Source of the DNA: Blastococcus sp. TF02A-30
GTDB taxonomy: Bacteria; Actinomycetota; Actinomycetes; Mycobacteriales; Geodermatophilaceae
Assembly (NCBI RefSeq): GCF_003319185.1
Contig: NZ_QOHJ01000001.1
Span: 1 to 64,000, forward strand
Length of the DNA: 64,000 nucleotides
Direction: 5' to 3'
The notes beneath the pieces are model-generated. The model was given only the letters and a program-made list of their open reading frames with translations, ran no database searches and was not told the DNA's origin. Position numbers and translations under genes: made by a program. Of the stretch, positions 48,713-56,484 are shown piece by piece (the first letter of the stretch is position 1; each line of letters begins with the position of its first letter).

Positions 48713-49921
48713 ATGCTGTCCGCGAAGTCCACGCCCGTGATCCAGGCCACGCTGCCGGTGGTCGCCGAGAACATCCAGGAGATCGCCCGCCGGTTCTACG
48801 AGCACCTGTTCGGCCAGCACCCCGAGCTGCTGGACGGCACGTTCAACCGCGGCAACCAGGCCGAGGGCACCCAGCAGGTGGCGCTGGCCGGCTCGGTCGC
48901 GGTCTTCGCCACCGCGCTGGTCGACCACCCCGACCGGCTGCCCGAGCACCTGATGAGCCGGATCGCGCACAAGCACGCCTCGCTGGGCATCACGCCCGCG
49001 CAGTACCAGGTGGTGCACGACAACCTGTTCTGGGCGATCGCCGACGTGCTCGGCGACGCCGTGACGCCGGAGGTGGCCGCCGCCTGGGACGAGGTCTACT
49101 GGCTGATGGCGAACGCGCTGATCAACCAGGAGCGCGGCCTCTACAGCGCCCGCGGCGTCCGGCCGGAGACGGTCTGGCGCGAGTGGGAGGTCACCGACAA
49201 GATCCGGGAGACCGACGACGTCGTCACCTTCAAGGTCAAGCGGGTCGACGACCGGCTGGTGAAGACCTCGCTGCCGGGCCAGTACGTGACCGTGCGCCCG
49301 GTGATGCCCGACGGCGTCCGCCAGCCCCGGCAGTACAGCCTCACCGCGGCCGACGACGGCGAGCACCGCCAGTTCGCGGTCAAGCGGGTGCACGGCGGGG
49401 GCAAGCCCGACGGCGAGGTGTCCAACTGGCTGCACGACCGGGTCGACGTCGGCAACCGGATCGAGATGTCCCTGCCCTTCGGTGACGTCGTGCTCGACGA
49501 CTCCGGCCGGCCGGTGGTCTTCGCCAGCGCCGGCATCGGCATCACCCCGATGGCCGGGATGCTGTCGCACCTGGTCAACGCCGGGTCGCACCTGGACATC
49601 CGGCTCTGGCACGCCGCTCTGGACGAGTCCTCGTGGGCGCTGCGCCAGCAGGTCCTCGACGACGTCCGCAAGCTGCCCCACGGGCGGATCGACGTCTGGT
49701 TCGAGCGCGGCGGCGAGTGCTCGCTGCCGGTCGACGGCGTGCACGCCGGGCAGGTGGACCTCGACGAGGTGGAGCTGCCGTGGGGCGCGCTGTACTACCT
49801 GTGCGGCCCGCTGCCGTTCATGCAGGCGCTGCGCAGCCGGCTGATCGACCGCGGCATCCCGCCGAAGGACATCCAGTACGAGGTGTTCGGCCCGGACCTC
49901 TGGCAGGCCGACCTGGAGTGA
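48713..49921 (+). CDS. hmp: Flavohemoglobin, nitric oxide dioxygenase
   Basis: A 402-residue flavohemoprotein that turns NO and O2 into nitrate using NAD(P)H. The globin domain covers residues 1-140, with the proximal haem histidine in KHASLGI (H88). The FAD domain has RQYSLTAA, and the NAD domain has ASAGIGITPMAGML and YLCGPLPFMQ. Length is family-normal. GAGGGGGAAG precedes the ATG. No NsrR-like regulator is adjacent. The divergent GGDEF gene may respond to the same signal. Confidence 0.95.
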   Translation: MLSAKSTPVIQATLPVVAENIQEIARRFYEHLFGQHPELLDGTFNRGNQAEGTQQVALAGSVAVFATALVDHPDRLPEHLMSRIAHKHASLGITPAQYQVVHDNLFWAIADVLGDAVTPEVAAAWDEVYWLMANALINQERGLYSARGVRPETVWREWEVTDKIRETDDVVTFKVKRVDDRLVKTSLPGQYVTVRPVMPDGVRQPRQYSLTAADDGEHRQFAVKRVHGGGKPDGEVSNWLHDRVDVGNRIEMSLPFGDVVLDDSGRPVVFASAGIGITPMAGMLSHLVNAGSHLDIRLWHAALDESSWALRQQVLDDVRKLPHGRIDVWFERGGECSLPVDGVHAGQVDLDEVELPWGALYYLCGPLPFMQALRSRLIDRGIPPKDIQYEVFGPDLWQADLE

Positions 49922-49930
49922 CGCCGGCGC

Positions 49931-50578
49931 TCAGCCCCGGCGACGAGCGAGGAGCGCGCCGGAGGCGAGCGCGACGACTGCGACCGCGGCGACCGCCGGC
50001 CAGCGGCGGCCCGGTTCGACCGGAGGGACCAGCGGTCCCAGTTCGTCGATCTCGTCCGGCGTCGGCCGCGCGCAGACGACGCGGTCGCACACGGTGCAGC
50101 CCTCGGCCGCCAGCACCTCGTCGCCGCGACCGCGGAACACTGCCCGCCCGGTCGGTTCACGCCCTGCCGCGGCGACGGTCGCCACCACGTCGTGGAGGCA
50201 GATGATCACCGCGGCGAGCACGAAGACGCCCGGGAGCCAGAGCTGCCCCGGCGTTGCGAGATCTTCGTCGATCGAGGTGACGCCGAGGGTGACCAGTCCT
50301 CCCGCGACCACGGCGACCACCACCGCGCGCGCCCAGCTGCGGGGCAGCACGCACGCCACGGCGAAGAAGGCGCCGGCGCTCAGCTCGAGCAGGTAGGGGC
50401 CCGGCCGCAGGGACGACGTGTCGAAACGCGAGCACGCGGCCACGACGAAGGCCGCGAGGGGCGGCAGCGCCGCGGCGTAAGCCACGATCCACCGCGACCG
50501 CTTCTCGGACCGGCTCTCCGGGTCCCCCAGCCACTTCTCCCGCCGGGACCGCCGACCGCTCAGGTTGAGCACGGCCAC
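49931..50578 (-). CDS. Hypothetical membrane protein
   Basis: About 215 residues, with a basic N-terminus (SGRRSRREKW), four hydrophobic segments in the first 120 residues, a cytoplasmic or external loop containing CTVCDRVVCARPTPDE, and a C-terminal transmembrane helix followed by ARRRG. I recognise no family. The start is uncertain: GTG codons at 50578, 50572 and 50626 are all in frame and none has a good ribosome site. It converges with hmp (9-bp gap) and diverges from hyuA. Confidence 0.6.
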   Translation of the reverse strand: MAVLNLSGRRSRREKWLGDPESRSEKRSRWIVAYAAALPPLAAFVVAACSRFDTSSLRPGPYLLELSAGAFFAVACVLPRSWARAVVVAVVAGGLVTLGVTSIDEDLATPGQLWLPGVFVLAAVIICLHDVVATVAAAGREPTGRAVFRGRGDEVLAAEGCTVCDRVVCARPTPDEIDELGPLVPPVEPGRRWPAVAAVAVVALASGALLARRRG

Positions 50579-50650
50579 GTCATCGTCACGGGTCGCCGGT
50601 GTCTTGAACCGCTCATGACCTGGCACTGTTCTGACGGCACCGCCAAGGTC

Positions 50651-50679
50651 TTCCCGACGAGATATCTCAGCGCTAAGGT
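50651..50679 (+). promoter_or_regulatory. Promoter of hyuA
   Basis: TTCCCG (50651-50656), a 17-bp spacer and TAAGGT (50674-50679) end eight bases before the ATG at 50688, fitting a leaderless transcript. Operator copy 5 lies between and over these elements. Confidence 0.5.
50660..50677 (-). promoter_or_regulatory. Regulon operator copy 5 (CTTAGCGCTGAGATATCT)
   Basis: Matches the consensus with one substitution (A for G at position 13). It overlaps the -10 element of hyuA, so binding should block transcription. It is about 31 kb from copy 4 and ties hyuAB to the heterocycle cluster. Confidence 0.7.
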
Positions 50680-50687
50680 TTCTGTCC

Positions 50688-52760
50688 ATGAGTGAACGCC
50701 GGGTCCGCATCGGCATCGACACCGGGGGGACGTTCACCGACGTCGTCGCGGTGGACGAGGAGTCCGGCCGGACGACCACGACGAAGACCCCTTCCACGCC
50801 CGCCGACCCGGCCGAGGGCTTCCTCGCCGGCGTCCGCAAGGTCCTCGACCTGATGGGCCTCGACGGCACCGCCGTCACGGCGGTCAGCCACGGGACGACG
50901 GTGGCGACCAACCAGCTGCTCGAGGGCAAGCTCGACCGGATCGGGTTCATCACGACCGAGGGCTACGAGTCGGTCCTGGAGATCGCCCGCCAATCGGTGC
51001 CCGACGGCTACGGCAACAGCTACTTCTGGGTCAAGCCGCCGCGGATCGTCCCGGCCGACCTGGTGAGGACGGTGCGCGGCCGGCTGGACCACACCGGCGC
51101 CGAGGTGCGCCCGTTCGACGAGGGCGACGCCCGCGCCGCGGCCCGCTTCTTCAAGGACGCCGGCATCACCACGATCGGCGTCTGCTTCCTGCACGCCTAC
51201 GCGAACGACGCGCACGAGCAGCGGATGCTCGAGGTGATCCGCGAGGAGCACCCCGACGCCGTCGTCTCGATCAGCTCCGGCGTCCTGCGCGAGTACCGCG
51301 AGTACGAGCGCTCGGTGACCACCCTGGTCGACGCCGCGGTCAAGCCCAAGGTGAGCGCCTACGTCACCAACATCCGCACCCGGCTGGACGAGATCGCCCC
51401 GGGCGTGCCGTTCTACGTGATGAAGAGCAACGGCGGCGTGCTCTCGGCCGGCGAGGTCGTGCACCAGCCGATCACCACGATGCTCTCCGGCCCGGCCGCC
51501 GGCGCCCTGGGCGCCGCGCTGATCGCCGGCACCGCCGGCTTCGACCGCGTGCTCACCTGCGACGGCGGCGGCACCTCCACCGACGTCACCGTGGTCATCG
51601 ACGGCGACCCGGCGCTCACCACCGAGGGCTCGGTCGGCGACTACCCGAGCAAGATCCCGATGATCGACGTCGTCACCGTCGGCGCGGGCGGCGGCTCGAT
51701 CGCCTGGCTGTCGCCCGAGGGGACGCTCAAGGTCGGCCCGAAGTCGGCCGGCGCCGACCCCGGCCCCATCTGCTACTCGAACGGCGGCACCCAGCCGACC
51801 GTCACCGACGCGCACGTCGTCCTCGGCCGGATCCCCCCGCACCTGCTCGGCGGCGAGATCCCGCTGTCGGTGGACGCGGCCCGCGAGGGCCTGGAGAAGC
51901 TGGGCGCCTCCCTGGACCTGGACCTGGCCCGCACCGCGACCGGGATCCTGGAGATCTCCGCCTGGAACCAGGCCAACGCGCTGCGCCAGGTGACCGTGGC
52001 CCGCGGCCTCGACGTCCGCGACTTCACGCTCACCACGTTCGGCGGCTCGGGCTCGCTGCTGGCCTGCCGGCTCATGGACATCCTCGGCCTGCCGAGGACG
52101 CTGGTGCCGCCGAACCCGGGCAACGTCAGCGCGTTCGGCCTGCTCACCGTCGACGTCCGCAACGACTACGTGCAGACCGTCGTCAGCAAGCACGCCGACC
52201 TCGACCTGGACCGGGTGCGCTCGGTGTTCGGCGCCCTGGAGGACCAGGCGCGGGTGGCGCTGGACGGCGAGGGCTTCGACCGCGCCGACCAGCGCATGCA
52301 GCGGACCGCGGACCTGCGCTACGTCGGCCAGGCCTTCGAGGTGCGGGTGCCGGTGGCCGACGGCGAGCTCGACGCCGCCGCGGCCGAGCAGGTCGCGCAG
52401 GAGTTCCACGCCGCGCACCGCCAGCTCTACGGCTACGACTTCGCCGACGACCCGCGCCAGGCCGTCGAGTGGGTGAACCTGCGGGTCAGCGGCATCGGCC
52501 CGATCCGCCGTCCCGACATCGTGCGGCTCGAGCCGCGCGACGGCGGGATCGAGCGCGCCGTCACCGGCAGCCGCCGGGTGTTCTTCGACGACTGGGTCGA
52601 CACCCCCACCTACAACCGGCCCGACCTCGCCCCCGGCGACGTGGTCAGCGGCCCGGCCATCATCGAGGAGTTCGGCTCCACCGTCCCGGTGCACCCCGGC
52701 TTCGCCGCCACCGTGGACGACCACGGCAACCTGCTGCTCACGAAGGAGTCGGGCCAGTGA
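50688..52760 (+). CDS. hyuA: Hydantoinase/oxoprolinase-family protein, subunit A (HyuA)
   Basis: A 690-residue HyuA homologue with an actin/ASKHA-like ATPase fold: RIGIDTGGTFTDVVAVD at the N-terminus, SHGTTVATNQLLEGK, SGPAAGALGAAL, CDGGGTSTDV, and GGGSIAWLSPEGTLKVGPKSAGADPGP. Members are ATP-dependent cyclic amidases (N-methylhydantoinase, 5-oxoprolinase) or carboxylases. With HyuB it forms a two-subunit enzyme. Under the same operator as the barbiturase-like gene, it may open a five-membered ring or activate an amide or ketone intermediate. The exact substrate cannot be read from the sequence. Confidence 0.9.
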   Translation: MSERRVRIGIDTGGTFTDVVAVDEESGRTTTTKTPSTPADPAEGFLAGVRKVLDLMGLDGTAVTAVSHGTTVATNQLLEGKLDRIGFITTEGYESVLEIARQSVPDGYGNSYFWVKPPRIVPADLVRTVRGRLDHTGAEVRPFDEGDARAAARFFKDAGITTIGVCFLHAYANDAHEQRMLEVIREEHPDAVVSISSGVLREYREYERSVTTLVDAAVKPKVSAYVTNIRTRLDEIAPGVPFYVMKSNGGVLSAGEVVHQPITTMLSGPAAGALGAALIAGTAGFDRVLTCDGGGTSTDVTVVIDGDPALTTEGSVGDYPSKIPMIDVVTVGAGGGSIAWLSPEGTLKVGPKSAGADPGPICYSNGGTQPTVTDAHVVLGRIPPHLLGGEIPLSVDAAREGLEKLGASLDLDLARTATGILEISAWNQANALRQVTVARGLDVRDFTLTTFGGSGSLLACRLMDILGLPRTLVPPNPGNVSAFGLLTVDVRNDYVQTVVSKHADLDLDRVRSVFGALEDQARVALDGEGFDRADQRMQRTADLRYVGQAFEVRVPVADGELDAAAAEQVAQEFHAAHRQLYGYDFADDPRQAVEWVNLRVSGIGPIRRPDIVRLEPRDGGIERAVTGSRRVFFDDWVDTPTYNRPDLAPGDVVSGPAIIEEFGSTVPVHPGFAATVDDHGNLLLTKESGQ

Positions 52761-54652
52761 CGACGACGTTCCCCACCGGTCCCCTGAACGCGACCAAGGT
52801 CGACGCCGACCCGGTCCTCGTCGAGATCGTCGCCGGCACGCTGGCGGCCATCGAGAAGGAGGTCGAGACGGCGATCGGGCGCACCTCGCGCTCGCCGATG
52901 ATCCGCGACGCGCACGACTTCCGGGCCGGCATCCACGACCGGAACCTGCGCAAGCTCACCGGCCGCTCGTACTCGGCGCTCGTGCACCCCGTGGTGCGCG
53001 ACTACCCGATCGAGCAGATGAACGTCGGTGACGTCTTCTTCCACAACGACGTCTACGCCTCCGAGGGCGGCATCGGGCACCTGCCCGACCTGTGCGTCAC
53101 GGTGCCGGTGTTCGCGACCGGCGACGACGGCGCGCCCTACGTGGTGGCGTTCATCCAGGCGTTCGGCCACCACGACGACATCGGCGGCGCGGTGCCGGGC
53201 TCTATGCCCTCGGCGGCGACCAGCGTGTACGAGGAGGGCCTGATGGTCCCTCCGATCAAGCTGTGGGACCGCGGCGTGCCGAACGAGAGCGCGCTGAAGA
53301 TCATGACCCGCAACTCGCGGATGCCCGACTCGCTGGCCGCCGACCTCGACGCCGAGTGCTCGGCCTGCCTGGCCGGGGCCCGCCGCCTGGGCGAGCTGTT
53401 CGACCGGTACGGCGTCGCCGCCGTCGAGGCCTGCTTCGACGCGATCCTGGCCAACTCCACCGAGGTCTACCGGCGCGAGATCCTGTCCCAGATCCCGGAC
53501 GGCACCTACGTCTGGGAGGACTACGCCGAGCACGACGGCGTCGAGGAGCCGCAGCTCCACCGGCAGCGGATCACGCTGACCATGGATTCCTCGGCCGAGA
53601 CGCCGCTGGTCATCGACTTCACCGGCACCGGGCCGCAGGCCAAGGGCCCGATCAACCACTGCGGCGACTACGCCGACGGCAACTTCCTCAAGAAGTGGCT
53701 GGCGCCGATCCTGCGCAACCTGGCCGCGACGCCGGAGCGGATGGCCGAGCTCGACGTCAACGAGGGCGTCGTGCCGCTGATCGAGATGCGCTTCCCCGAG
53801 AAGGGCACGCTGCTCACCCCGATCTTCCCGGCGCCCACCAACGCCCGGACGTTCGTGATCCTGCGGCTGCTCGGCGTGCTCGCCGGTGTGCTGGCCAAGG
53901 CCACCGGCGGCCGGATGCCCGCCGACCAGGAGACGATCCGCTACACCGGCGTCTACGGCACCGACTTCGACGGCCAGCCCTACCTCATGCGCGAGGTGCT
54001 GGGCGGCGGGTCGGGCGGCCGGTACTACGCCGACGGCGAGGACACCATCCACGTCGTCCCCGACTCGCGGAACCTGCCGACGGAGTTCACCGAGGGCCGC
54101 TTCCCGCTGCGGGTCGAGCGGCTGGGCCTGGCGCTGGACTCCGGCGGCCCCGGCCGCTACCGCGGCGGCTGCGGCTACGAGAAGCACATCCGGGTGCTGC
54201 GCGACGCGCACTTCATGTCCATCGCCGACCGCTCGATCCTGGCCTGCTGGGGCGTGAAGGGCGGCAAGGCCGGCCGGCCGTTCCAGGTCACGGTCGACCC
54301 GGGCGGCCCGGACGAGCACGACGTCGACGCGCTGGCCGACGCCGAGCCGCTGAAGGCCGGCACGGTCGTGCGGATCCGCACCACCGGCGGCGGCGGCTGG
54401 GGCGACCCGCTGGACCGCCCGGTCGAGGAGGTGCTGCGCGACATCGCCTGGCGCAAGGTATCGGTGGCCGGCGCCCGTGACGACTACGGCGTCGTCGTGC
54501 GCGAGGACGGCACGGCCGACGAGGCGGCGACCGAGGAGCTGCGGGCGTCGATCCGCGCGTCGCGGACCGGCGAGGAGCCGTTCTTCGACCGCGGCCCGGG
54601 CTACGCCCAGCTCTCCGGCGGCGCGGAGTTCAACGAGTTCGACGTCCTGTAG
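52757..54652 (+). CDS. hyuB: Hydantoinase B/oxoprolinase-family protein (HyuB)
   Basis: A 631-residue HyuB homologue. Family features: DPVLVEIVAGTLAAIEKEVETAIGRTSRSP, the NDVYASEGGIGHLPD region, FGHHDDIGGAVPGSMP with metal-binding-like histidines/aspartates, DFTGTGPQAKGPIN and RTTGGGGWGDPLDRP near the end. It is somewhat longer than typical HyuB (about 520-600), with a C-terminal tail that includes GEEPFFDRGPGYAQLSGG. GTG start overlaps the hyuA stop by 4 bp. A terminator follows. Confidence 0.9.
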   Translation: MTTTFPTGPLNATKVDADPVLVEIVAGTLAAIEKEVETAIGRTSRSPMIRDAHDFRAGIHDRNLRKLTGRSYSALVHPVVRDYPIEQMNVGDVFFHNDVYASEGGIGHLPDLCVTVPVFATGDDGAPYVVAFIQAFGHHDDIGGAVPGSMPSAATSVYEEGLMVPPIKLWDRGVPNESALKIMTRNSRMPDSLAADLDAECSACLAGARRLGELFDRYGVAAVEACFDAILANSTEVYRREILSQIPDGTYVWEDYAEHDGVEEPQLHRQRITLTMDSSAETPLVIDFTGTGPQAKGPINHCGDYADGNFLKKWLAPILRNLAATPERMAELDVNEGVVPLIEMRFPEKGTLLTPIFPAPTNARTFVILRLLGVLAGVLAKATGGRMPADQETIRYTGVYGTDFDGQPYLMREVLGGGSGGRYYADGEDTIHVVPDSRNLPTEFTEGRFPLRVERLGLALDSGGPGRYRGGCGYEKHIRVLRDAHFMSIADRSILACWGVKGGKAGRPFQVTVDPGGPDEHDVDALADAEPLKAGTVVRIRTTGGGGWGDPLDRPVEEVLRDIAWRKVSVAGARDDYGVVVREDGTADEAATEELRASIRASRTGEEPFFDRGPGYAQLSGGAEFNEFDVL

Positions 54653-54667
54653 GTCGTCCCCCTCGCA

Positions 54668-54707
54668 CGATCGGGCCCTGCTCCTCTCCGGGAGCAGGGC
54701 CCGATCG
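54668..54707 (+). terminator. Terminator after hyuB
   Basis: Perfect 17-bp arms CGATCGGGCCCTGCTCC (54668-54684) and GGAGCAGGGCCCGATCG (54691-54707), 15 bp after the stop codon. Confidence 0.8.
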
Positions 54708-54731
54708 CGTGTCCGGGGTCCGCGGTCCCCC

Positions 54732-54789
54732 CGAGATCTGCACGGTCGGGGCTTTCGAGGGCGCGAATGCCCCGAGTGTGCAGATCTCG
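54732..54789. repeat. Dispersed palindromic repeat copy 3 (58 bp), between convergent genes
   Basis: Arms CGAGATCTGCACGGTCGGGG and CCCCGAGTGTGCAGATCTCG have two mismatched pairs. The element separates the hyuB terminator from the oxidoreductase 3' end. Same family as 13137-13194 and 14620-14677. Confidence 0.8.
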
Positions 54790-54802
54790 CGCGGGAAGGG
54801 AG

Positions 54803-55372
54803 TCAGGCGCGGAGGGTGCGCAGGGCGCCGGTGAGCCGGTCGATCTCGCCGAGCATCGCCTTGGCGCCGACCTCGAGCTCGGAGTTGGGCACGAACTCGT
54901 CGTCCTCGTCCAGGAACTGGGCGAAGAACGGGATGGACACCGCCTCGACGACCGGCACCACGCGCAGGGCGGCGAGCACCGGCTTGAGCGCGGTGGCCGC
55001 CCGGAGCCCGGCCGAGACGCCGCCATAGGACACGATCCCGGCGGCCTTGTCGGCCCACTCGGTGTGCAGGAAGTCCAGCGCGTTCTTCAGCGAGCCCGGC
55101 AGCGAGTGGTTGTACTCGGGGGTGACGAAGACGAACGCGTCGGCCCGGGCGACCGTGGCGCTCCAGTCGCGGGTGTGCTGGTGCGTGTACTGCTGCAGCC
55201 GCGGGTGGTTCGGCTCGTCGAAGACCGGGAGCCCCACCTCGGCCAGGTCGACCACCTCGACGTCGAAGCCGCCGTGCTGCTCGGCCTGGCGGGCGATCCA
55301 GCGCGCGACGGCGAGACCCTTGCGGCCGGGGCGGGTGCTGGCGGCGATCACCTGCAGGACGGGCTGGGACAT
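54803..55372 (-). CDS. NADPH-dependent FMN reductase-family protein
   Basis: A 189-residue flavodoxin-fold reductase. ASTRPGRKGLAVARWI binds FMN phosphate, and VTPEYNHSLPGSLKNALDFL is the diagnostic motif of the NAD(P)H-dependent FMN/azo/quinone reductase group. YGGVSAGLRAA follows. GGAGGAG lies before the ATG. It is probably involved in quinone or chromate-type redox detoxification. Confidence 0.92.
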   Translation of the reverse strand: MSQPVLQVIAASTRPGRKGLAVARWIARQAEQHGGFDVEVVDLAEVGLPVFDEPNHPRLQQYTHQHTRDWSATVARADAFVFVTPEYNHSLPGSLKNALDFLHTEWADKAAGIVSYGGVSAGLRAATALKPVLAALRVVPVVEAVSIPFFAQFLDEDDEFVPNSELEVGAKAMLGEIDRLTGALRTLRA

Positions 55373-55444
55373 GCGCTGCTCCTCCGGTTGGTCGGTACAA
55401 CCGGTTCCAGCACCCGGGAGGTCGGCATTCGTCCCCTCCCGCGG

Positions 55445-55458
55445 GTGAGCGCGCTCAC
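55445..55458. promoter_or_regulatory. 14-bp perfect palindrome GTGAGCGCGCTCAC
   Basis: It lies between the divergent reductase gene and the 41-codon gene, 24 bp before the latter. It may be an operator for either; no regulator can be assigned. Confidence 0.4.
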
Positions 55459-55481
55459 GGACCGCACGGGAGACTGAGCCG

Positions 55482-55607
55482 GTGAGCGAGCCGCGCGAGG
55501 ACGACCGGACCAACAACCTGCACCCGGGCCAGCACGACGAGGGCGGGCACGGCGGCATGGCCACCCGCGAGCACGACGCGGAGGCGGAGGCCCAGGAGGA
55601 GGACTGA
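55482..55607 (+). CDS. Small acidic hypothetical protein, 41 residues
   Basis: GTG-started reading frame encoding a 41-residue, highly charged, disordered peptide: DDRTNNLHPGQHDEGGHGG, then ATREHDAEAEAQEED. It has no hydrophobic segment and no cysteine. GC at third positions fits coding use. The stop lies 7 bp before the convergent XRE gene's stop. Function unknown; it could be a small stress-related or chaperone-like peptide. The call depends on conservation that cannot be checked here. Confidence 0.5.
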   Translation: MSEPREDDRTNNLHPGQHDEGGHGGMATREHDAEAEAQEED

Positions 55608-55614
55608 CCGCCGG

Positions 55615-56397
55615 TCAGCTCCGCGCGCGCAGCGCCTCGGCGGTGGCCGGGTCGGCGGGGAGGAACGCCTCGATGCTCAGCTCGGCGGCGGTCACGTCGA
55701 TCGCGGTGCCGAACGTGGTCACGGTGCTCAGGAAGGACAGCACGGTGTCCCGCCACCGGACCCGCAGCGGGACGGCGATCCCGTTCGGCGGCGCCGCCGC
55801 GGTCCCCCCGGGCAGGGCGGCGAGCTCGCGGTGCAGCGCGGACAGGCCCGGGTCGCCGGTGAGGTGCGCCTCCCGGGCCAGCCGGTGGAGCACGTGCCGG
55901 CGCCACTGCGCGAGGTCGAGGATCCGCGGGGCGAGCCCCTCCGGGTGCAGGCTCAGCCGCAGCACGTTGGCCGGGGGCTCGAGCAGGAACGGCGCCGCCC
56001 CCTCGGTGAACAGCGCGACGGCCCGGTTCGCGGCCACCAGGTTCCACGAGCGGTCGACGACCAGCGCGGGGAACGGCTCGTAGGCGGCGAGGACGAGGTC
56101 CACCGCGGCCCGGACGGTCCCCATGTCGGGCTCGTCGAGCCGGCGCCGGCCGTAGACCGGCGCGAACCCCGCGGCCACGAGCATCTCGTTGCGCTCCCGC
56201 AGCGGGACCTCGAGCTGCTCGGCGAGGTGCAGCACCATCTCGCGGCTCGGCCGGGCCCGCCCGGTCTCCACGAAGCTCAGGTGGCGGGCGGAGACCCCCG
56301 CCTCGACGGCGAGGTCCAGCTGGCTGAGCCGGCGGCGGCGACGCCACCCGCGCAGCAGCTCCCCCGCGGTGGTCTCCGACGCGAGTGCGCTGGTCAC
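55615..56397 (-). CDS. XRE-family regulator with MmyB-like ligand-binding domain
   Basis: A 260-residue regulator. The N-terminal HTH (about 12-68) includes RRRLSQLDLAVEAGVSARHLSFVETGRARPS. The C-terminal MmyB-like domain (PAS-like fold, about 95-250) contains PFPALVVDRSWNLVAANRA and LRLSLHPEGLAPRI, a pattern reported to bind fatty acids in MmyB-type proteins. GTG start with TAGCGT seven bases upstream (leaderless). Adjacent divergent genes at 56485 and 56917 are probable targets. Confidence 0.92.
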   Translation of the reverse strand: MTSALASETTAGELLRGWRRRRRLSQLDLAVEAGVSARHLSFVETGRARPSREMVLHLAEQLEVPLRERNEMLVAAGFAPVYGRRRLDEPDMGTVRAAVDLVLAAYEPFPALVVDRSWNLVAANRAVALFTEGAAPFLLEPPANVLRLSLHPEGLAPRILDLAQWRRHVLHRLAREAHLTGDPGLSALHRELAALPGGTAAAPPNGIAVPLRVRWRDTVLSFLSTVTTFGTAIDVTAAELSIEAFLPADPATAEALRARS

Positions 56398-56404
56398 GGC
56401 GCCG

Positions 56405-56410
56405 ACGCTA
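56405..56410 (-). promoter_or_regulatory. -10 element of the XRE gene
   Basis: TAGCGT on the minus strand, seven bases before the GTG at 56397. Confidence 0.5.
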
Positions 56411-56434
56411 GCCAGCCCGCCGACGGCTGTCGCC

Positions 56435-56447
56435 TACCTGCGAGGTA
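56435..56447. promoter_or_regulatory. Inverted repeat TACCT-GCG-AGGTA, candidate XRE operator
   Basis: A perfect 5-bp inverted repeat with a 3-bp centre, midway between the divergent XRE gene and the small membrane-protein gene. Confidence 0.5.
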
Positions 56448-56484
56448 ATCGACGCCGTTCCCCGTCGGCGGCACGGTCGTCGCC

